DNA of 64,000 bases from Loripinus fragilis. Its lineage: Eukaryota; Mollusca; Bivalvia; Lucinida; Lucinidae. Below, piece by piece: positions 48,401 to 57,400 of the stretch (the stretch's first letter is position 1; each line of letters opens with the position of its first letter). The stretch is from the NCBI GenBank assembly GCA_964019695.1, contig OZ026520.1, positions 30,104,120 through 30,168,119 on the forward strand. Reading direction: 5' to 3'. Below the pieces are notes generated by a model, which searched no databases, had not been told where the DNA came from, and worked only from the letters and a program-made list of their open reading frames with translations. Position numbers and translations under genes: made by a program.

Positions 48401-51400
48401 AACTCTCAGATGCTGTATTTATCATGCTAATAAATGTTCAAATACCAACAACTGTCGGCAGTTAAGCTTTTATGAGCTTGATAAATTTCATGCTCAGTTG
48501 AGCATGAAAAATGTTTTACAACCTTGTGTATGCCAATCAGCTGGCATCTTCAATGAGTACTTTGGCAAACAGTGAAGACCCGACATTTCAACAGGGTCTA
48601 CACTTTTTGGCTAAGACAAAAGCAATCTTCAGAGAAAACTACAATTTTATCTGGAAATTATAACCTGTGACCCCTCAATATATACAATGGATTAGGACTA
48701 GACCACCCCAAGTTTATTATATACCAGGCCTCCAGATAAAAGTGCGCATTGGAAAATCATTTTCTTTATTTCTCACCCAAAACATATGTTGTTGGTACTC
48801 AAAAGAACCGTCTCAATGAGACGGTTCTTTTGAGCACCCAAAACACATGTTTAAACTAATGGGTAAGAAAATAATTAACATTTTACGCAAATAAAATTTC
48901 CTTATCTGGACCTATGATATACCTGTATGAAAAGCTTTGGGGCATGACTGCCATTGAAATAGTGAACATTTGTACACAGGTCAATAAACAAATGTCACAA
49001 CGGATCTGTAGTAAAAAAAAACAAAAGGAAGGATAAGGGTTAATTAACCCTTCTCTTTAACCCTTCTCTTTCTTTCTTTGCTCCCTCCATTTTGAACATA
49101 ATATGCCAGGGAGTGCGAACTTTGAAATTTAAAAAAACAAAAACAAACTTTTAGCTGTGTTTTTGGCTGAATGAGGAGTGCCTAAACTCCTCTGTGGTTT
49201 GGGTATTGGCCACAGAAGGAGACAGACTATTCCAATGTGGAATAGTTCCGGGGAAAAAGGAATTCTTCAGGGCATCACTGTATGTTTGGTGTCTACAATA
49301 TTGAGCACTATGTGATGACCTGGTAGTTTTTGAACTGTGAGCAGGGGTCATATCCTTGTCTTTTTCAATAGACACTGCTCCATGATGGATCTTGTGAAAG
49401 AGAAGCAGGGAGGACTGATCCCTACGAGTCTCAAGAGATGCCATTCAAGCTCATAGAGCATTTCCCCGACACTACTCATATTTGGCCATCTGCAGGTGCA
49501 GCGGGCTGCTGTCCTCAGAACTTTCTCAATCTGATTAAACTGAAGTTTCAAGTAAGGGCTCCAAATGGCTGCATACTCTAGTTTAACTTCCTTAGCTAAA
49601 CCAAGTTCCTGCGAAGGAAACCAAGTGTCTTAAATGCTTCTCCTGTCCTGTATAAGCTCATTATTGCATTGTATTTATGAATTAAACTGAAAATCAACTG
49701 TGGATGAATAAACTGCTAATAAATCAGAATTACCGTACTTCAAATTTTTCATACTTATATAGAATTAAATTTTCCATCTGATTAGAGTTATCATGGAATT
49801 GTTTTATCTCTAACATTTCCATGACAACAAGAAAATACCAGTGCCAATCACGACTGCAGCAAACGACAAATTTTGCGATATCTTTTCTTATTTTCGGAAA
49901 AAATAATGTATGATATTTCATGAGAATCATCTGCCAGCAGATGATTCTCATCATCTGCCTGCAGATGATTCTCATGAAATATCATACTTTATTTGTTATT
50001 TCTGAAAAAGGAGCACAATTTGAAATTGTCCTCTGCTGCAAATTATAGGTGACCCTTTAAGGGTTAACCCTTTTCCAGTCAGTCACAACTTTTGTCACCT
50101 GCTCTCTCGCCTGCTTATAAACTAGTATATATATATATATATATTGCAACAATATGGGTGCCAGTGTTGAAGGAATTGGTGTGGGTGCTAAGGCATTAAG
50201 CTGTGCTAGGGGCATGACCCCGTGAAAATTTTGAAATATACAATGCAGCCCTTTTATATCACTATGCTTGGAGTTGATAAGAACGTAACCATGTCACTAT
50301 GAATATAGGGATCACACATGTTTTTTCATGCATTAACATTTGCTGGTCCTGCGGATGCTGTTTGAACACGAGGCTGATAGACCGAGTGTTCAAACATCTT
50401 CCGAGGGACCAGGCAAGTGTGAATGCAATGAAACAAACATGTGTGATCATTCTTCTTGAATATTTTACCTTATTCCAACCAAATTCGCACTGAAAACGCT
50501 GCTAAAACATTAAATTGTCCATTTTCTTACACTGGATTTCTCTAAACAAAATGGCTTGTGCTGAGTACTTTTGAACGTCATAACCGTATGCAATGTTTTC
50601 GCGGACAAAAACATCGGGGAAATGATCAGTCTGGTCTGCAACGCTTTCCGTATATAACGTCATGCAAATAATGCAGGGCTCATTTCAAGAATTTTCAAGT
50701 TCAGACCCATGTTCAAACAGCATGTGAATCTCCTGATTTGTACATGGATTTTCGTTCATTTGACAATGACAATGGGTGTAATCAGCTATACAAATAGACA
50801 TCTATGCAAGAATGTCTGATCAGCATTCATAGTGTTCTATCTCTTCACGATCCTAAACCCTCTTTTGAGAATTATTAGGATGTAATATAAGTAGTGTTTG
50901 CTTTCATGACAAAATCTAGTCTGAACTGCACTTGAATATTGAAAGCAGACGTTAAAAGCATACACTTTCTCACGACAAAAGTTATCGGTGTGATAAGGGT
51001 TAAAATCATATAAAGTGACACATTCTGATCAAAATGAGAGGCACAATAATTTAAAACGGTTTACGGTAATATTTCTTGAAAGCCAATTGCTAGACAGAAG
51101 AATGAAAACAAGTTGCTGTGGTTACATGGAATGACACTAGTTGCCATGGTTACATAGAATAACAAAAGTTGTCATGGTTACATGGAATGACAAAATTTGC
51201 CATGGTTACATGAAATGACACAAGTTGTCATGGTTACATGGAATGACACAAGCTGTTTAACAACTTGTGTCATTCCATGTAACCATGGTAATAAAATAAG
51301 CAAGATATTTTAATGAGCATGGCATGGCCATTTTTTTACAAATGAGCTCCAAAGGAGTGAGTGCTGAAGGAGAAGGCAGAGGTGCAAAAGGCACTAAACT

Positions 51401-54400
51401 AATCTAGGGGCATGCCCCTGTGAAAATGTTGAAATATACAGTCAGGTCTTTAGTTTAGAGTGTGTACCTAAAAATTAATTTCTTATTTCTCAACCAAAAC
51501 ATATGTTGTGGGTACTCAAAAGTACTCAAAACATATTTTAAAACTGATGGGTAAAATATTTACAATTTTACGCTCAAAAATTTTCTTTATCTAAACCTGT
51601 GTACAGTGCAGTCTATATTTATAATGCTATGTTTGGGGTCCATAAGAATGTACCAAGTCAAAGTTAATTGTGTTTAATACCCCCATTTCACCAAGGATTA
51701 TCTTGGCCCCAAGAGTACCTGCTCAATATTTTTGGTTGATCAGCCGCATATCTGCGAAACAATCGGGAACTTGCGGACAATCACCTGGAAAAGTCTGGCG
51801 CAATGGCCTCAGTCCTATGAGAGTCGGGTACCAAAAAAAGTGATCTGTTACTGTTTTTAAACATGTTCAAAAACAGTAGTAGATCAAAACCTGTCGGCGG
51901 CTGGTTGTCTTGGTCGTCGGAGGGTCCTCTGAAGGTTGCCTTGTCTCGCCTGCCCTCTGGAGCTTTCATATACCCTCTGGAGCTCTCTTTTACCCTCAGG
52001 AGCTTTTGTATACCCTCTGCAGCTCTCTGCCGAGGATCGTGCGAAGGGTGTCACAAAGAATCGATAGTTTCTAAATACAAGAGCAAGATATGGTTCTATA
52101 TTTACTAAAATGTTGTTTGTGGCCGTGTTACTTGGCTGTACCAGTACTGGCTGGGTGGGTTTATGCTTTTTGTGGTTCTTTGTCCAGGAACTCCTGAAGG
52201 CTCAACCAGCAGTGGTTCTGGTTTTAAAGCGTCTCAGAAGATGGGGCAACGGCTTAAAGTCTCATCCGACAGACTGGGAGAAGTCGGGAATCGAACCCAA
52301 AATCTCTATGAATTATGATAGGTTTAAAAAATGATGCCAATACCAGAGAATTATAAACCAAATATATATATTAAAAAAATGGGCACTTTTGTAAAAAAGG
52401 GTACTGAAACGAAACACAATTGAAAGCCCTTTAAAGACTCCGTAGTTACTTCTTTTTGGAATCTTTTCTCTTGGCCTCCTACTCAGCATATTTACTAATG
52501 TAATACCATTTTACTGTGCCCTGGTAGAATGAATTTAAGAGCAAAAACAAGCCCCTGCACGGATTATTGGTACATGGCTTTCCCTAGCTGGCAAAAATGT
52601 CGACTTGATTCATTAATATAGTCGGGACTCAATCGGGTCAAAAAAAGCGGGGCGATAGGAGGCGATTCAGGACGACCATCGGGCAGATCAAAAGATTGAT
52701 TGATCAGGGACAATCTGGTTCAGATGGGGCCGATTGGAAAAAAACAATCCTTGGTGAAATGGTGGTCATAAGCAGAAAATTTCATGGTAAAAAAAAGGAC
52801 CATAACATAACCGTACACATTATACAGGACTTTAGTTAAGAGTATGTCGCAAAAATTTAATTTTCTTATTTCTCAACCAAAACATATGTTGTGGGTACTC
52901 AAAAACCTGTCTCAATGAGACTTTCCTTTGAGCACCCAAAACATATGTTAAAATTGACAGGTAAGAAAATATTTACAATTTTACGCTGAAAATTTTTGTT
53001 TATCTAAACCTGTGGTTATAGTGTTATATCCAAATATGTGTTATAACGAGATGTGTTTTGTGAATTGTTGCATTCTAAGATGATTTTGAACTATTATTTT
53101 TGTAGATTTCTTCTTTCTCTTATAATTTAATTTATCCTATGTTTTTCTTTGACAGATTGAAAAAAAACTTCTGTTTTTATAATGAATTTGACATTGTATA
53201 TGAAAGCCTCTGCTATTAACTGTCGTCTTCTTACATACAAAATTTATGAAAAAAATAGTTCATCTATCCCTCAAACTGGAAATAATCTACATGTATCTAA
53301 ATTTATATGCATGATTTTTGGGCATTCACTATGATCATTCATGGTGACATGCACAAGGGGGGGGGGGGGCTATTATTGCTGCCTTCTTGTTGGCACCGGA
53401 CATTTTATTTGAGTGGTACTCATATTCACAAATAAACATTCATATTCACAATCTTGTAATCACAATACATATCATTAAATTTTGCCTATTAGTTTTTGTC
53501 GATGCTTTATGTACCAGTCAACAATTTTTCAGTCATTTTCCCTGTCTTCCTGGGTTGAACTACAGTGTAGCACTAAGAGGAGGACAAAGTGTCTTGCTCA
53601 AAGACACTACACAGTGCCTCACATGGGTCCTGAAATAGACTCTTCCATCCCAAGCCTAACACTCTACAGACCACCAGATAAAAATGCCTACTGAAAAAAT
53701 ATTTTTCTCATTTCTCAACCAAAACATATGTTGTGGGTACTCAAAAGAACCCTCTCAATGAGATGGTTCTTTTGAGCACCCAAAACACATGTTTAAATTA
53801 ATGGGTAAGGAAATAAATGCTATTTTAGGTGCACAAACAATCCTTATCTGGACCTATGACTCTACCAACTACTCCTAGTGTATTTGTTACAGTCTTACTA
53901 TAAACAGACTTTATGATGCATGTCTTAAAATGATTGATGCATTAACATGTCCAAAATAACTAGTGCTCCATGCAGCCCCAACCAAAAGTGTGGCTTTGTC
54001 TAAGCCTAGCAGGCCATCAGATAAGAGTGTGTAACCGAAAATTATTTTTCTTATTTCTCAATCAAAAAGTATGTTTTGGGTACTCAAAAGAACTGTCTCT
54101 TTGAGCACCCACAACACATGTTTAAACTGATGGGGTAAGAAAATAATTACAATTTGTCTCCAAAATATAGCTTATCTGGACCTATGGCCTAGGCTATGTA
54201 ATTACCTGGCCCCAGATGCATTGAAGATGTCTGCCCACTGATCTGGGTTGAAAAACTCTGCAGTAAATTGCCCAGCAAAGTCAGCATAAGTGAAGTCTGG
54301 TTTGTAGTTGTTTTTCATGAAATCAATAATGTCTGGATGTTTGGCTTCTTTCCAGTAGTTCCAAAACCATGCTCCAGTAAAACTAGGTACCGAAAACACA

Positions 54401-57400
54401 CCCCAGTGAAGGAAAATACCGATTTTAGATGAATCATACCAGGCTGGTAGTGGTCTTGAATCTAGTGATTCCCAGTTTGGTTGGTATTGGGCGCATGACA
54501 AACACAAGAAGCAGTTTACAATGGCAAGGAATAAAGGAGTGGAAAACAAACTATGAGTGGCCATTTTTGTTGTTGTTTGGTAAATATCCTTTGCTGACTT
54601 GTTTGGAAAATTGTCTGTCGTTGTAGTAGTGGAGAACAATAAGTTGTTAAGAAATTCCAATGTGAACTCTATATATACACTGTTGATTTTTTTTAAACTG
54701 ACAGTTTAGGCTAAATAAAAAAATAAGTGTGTTCAGGGTAACAGGTCTGAAAGTTTAAGGTAGGGTAGACAAAGTAATTAAGGATGCAAAGATCAAGAAT
54801 CAATACAATCAAGTACCAAACCTTTTTCTTTGACAGAAATACCTTTCAAAATGCATGAAATTATATATTTTCCAGAAAACCTGAAAAATCCAAGGTTTCA
54901 CCAGTAAATTAAGGTAGGGCCCGGATACCCTAAACACAGGTATTTTTTTTTATTTGGCCTTATTGTTAGCACATTTGATGTAACTGTCTTGTGTCACTTA
55001 GACTAATGATGATCACTTCAATTCTGAATGTCACTCAATGGCATAGCCAGAACGCTGAAAAATTACGCACATCAATGGGAGACTACTGTATCAAGCAGTG
55101 ATTCTCTACAATTACGTCCCTTTTCAAAATGGGAACTTCTCTTAAAGGAAAGAATTTGCTCCCAAAGGGAGTGAATTCTTGAGGGAGCAAATTCTTTCCT
55201 TTAAGAGCAGTTCCTTAAGGTTACCAAATTAGGTGAGCTCCCTTGAGTGTTACTATTCTTATTATGCATGTGTGTATACTGTGTAATGGGAACTACGCCA
55301 ATGTCACTGTCTCTAATGAAGAGTTTTGTACATTGTAATATGTATTCTCTTGTCTGAAGCTCATGCAATCCCCAGGTGTCTTTATCTAATTGGTCTTTTT
55401 CTAAAACTGAAGAAGCAGACAATGTAAACTTGAGTTTGCGTTTATAAGCTATTTATATATGAGGGTCTGGATGGGTATATCAGTTAGCGAATTTTGGCCA
55501 TATTTTCTATGTCAGAGATGATTCTCTGATTAAGTCAATTTCAATGAGATTTTTGGAAAAAGAATAAGCAAATCCCTCAATTTCTAACCTGAAACTAATT
55601 AAGCCCTGCCCTGTGTGCCCGGCAATATTGATTTGTGATGGAGTGTTTTGAAAGGTCTATGTTAAACCAATTGACAATTTGACTCTTCAGATTGAGACAA
55701 AAAGATTTTAATCAACCAGTATTGGCCACTTTTTTAAAAGTATTCCCCAAAGCAGTTTTAACCGGGGTTTAAAGAATCATGCAGTAAGATGATTACAGAT
55801 CATGAGCTAGTTGTTTTGATGGGTTTGGTGTCATGACAAAGAACTGTTAATCTATTTTTTGACAAATTTCTACATTTGATAACAGAACTGCCTTAGTGTT
55901 TCCTCCAGCCCACAAAAAGGGCATGGTCAAGTTTCCAGGAAAAGGGCAATTTAAGCATGTGACAATGGGCTAAGGAGCAGCGACAGGCTAAGAGGGCATT
56001 TTTAACGCGTGGGGACAGGCTAAGAGGGCACTTTTAAGACCAAGTTAGAAATTGAATATGATATTGCCAAATAAAAATTTATGTCCCTTAGCATGATGCA
56101 GCTGTTATCTGTCCTTTTTAAATGCAAACTACACTTCTTATTATTAAGACTAATTTTAGTATTTTCAAACTGACTGTTGAATGGCAGTGTCCAGAACACC
56201 TATTAATGAGCACACACTTATTTTTTTTTTAATTCTTAAAATTTATCAGAATCACATTATTATGGGATTTATTTCTTTTTTCATTAATAGCCAAGATCAC
56301 TCCCTAAGTTTTTAACCAGGCTGCCTTTCTTAACAGTATTTTTTTTGGCAATTTTACTTTTACCTTAAAATTGTTTAGTGGTTCAAATTCACACTTCATG
56401 TTTTAATAATTGCTTATAGGGTCATTGTCATCAAATTGATGTGTCAAATTGAGAACAAGACAGTTCACCGACAAGACAATTCACCGACACCGTTTTTGAA
56501 GACAGTTCGCTGACAGAATTGAAGACAGTTCACCGACACTTTTGAAGACAGTTCCCTGACATGTTCTATGCTAAATTGATATATGGTAGAAAATATAACT
56601 GTCAATTATGAAAAAATAATTTGAAGCAAAGAGTACATGTAAGTGGTAGAGAAGAATGGCGATTGCTGTCAGTATAGAAGATATTTAGGATATTTCTTCC
56701 CACTAATGGAAAGTATTTATGATAGTGCACATTTATTTGAGTGTTGGATCGCATCAGTTGAATCATGGACTGTGCATTATTGTTGGTTAAAAAGACGAAT
56801 TTCGTACACGTTTGCGTGTGATTAATAAACAATAAACAGACCTTTTAATGCTTCGTGAAGCTAAACTGAAGTAGTCCTATAGCTAATTGTACTTTTTTTA
56901 GGAAATTCCCCAACAATACAAAGTATTCTGCTTGATGTTAATAGATATGTTGTTTGTGTATTAGGCATGGGTGTGTCCAGTAACATATATTAGGTCGATC
57001 GCTGGTGTGAGTAACAAAAAGAAAACCAAGTGCAACAGCAAACATGCAACTTCATAAGCTTTATATTAGTCATTTGTTTAAGTAATAGTTAAAATTTTGA
57101 CATTCATTAAAAAAAACAATATGAAATGTGTCGGTGAACTGTCTTCAATTCTGTCTGTGAACTGTCTTCAAAATGCGTGTCGGTGAACTGTCCTGTCGGT
57201 GAACTGTCTCGATTCCGTCAAAATTGCCTCAGGTAATTAGTGACCATAGTAAAAGGATTAACACTGAGTAAAGTATTGCAACAGCAGGTGTCTTCCTTGC
57301 TATTACAGGCTTCAAACTGAAAAAGCTGTAACTTCCTTAGTTTTTGTCAGATTCTCGTGATTTTTTTTTACCAAAATGTAGGCCATTTTCTGTAGTTTTA

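Noticed and set aside
51863..52108. 81-codon open frame upstream of exon 1b
   Set aside because: It covers a short reiteration (CCCTCTGGAGCTCT) with no domain.
54565..54660. Longer N-terminus of fucosidase exon 1b (32 extra residues)
   Set aside because: No ATG in that stretch. The ATG at 54564 matches the start of exon 1a and begins the signal peptide.
55201..55440. Minus-strand open stretch with [19 protein letters not shown]
   Set aside because: Looks protein-like, but I recognise no domain, there is no clear splice-site pair, and a hairpin repeat abuts it.
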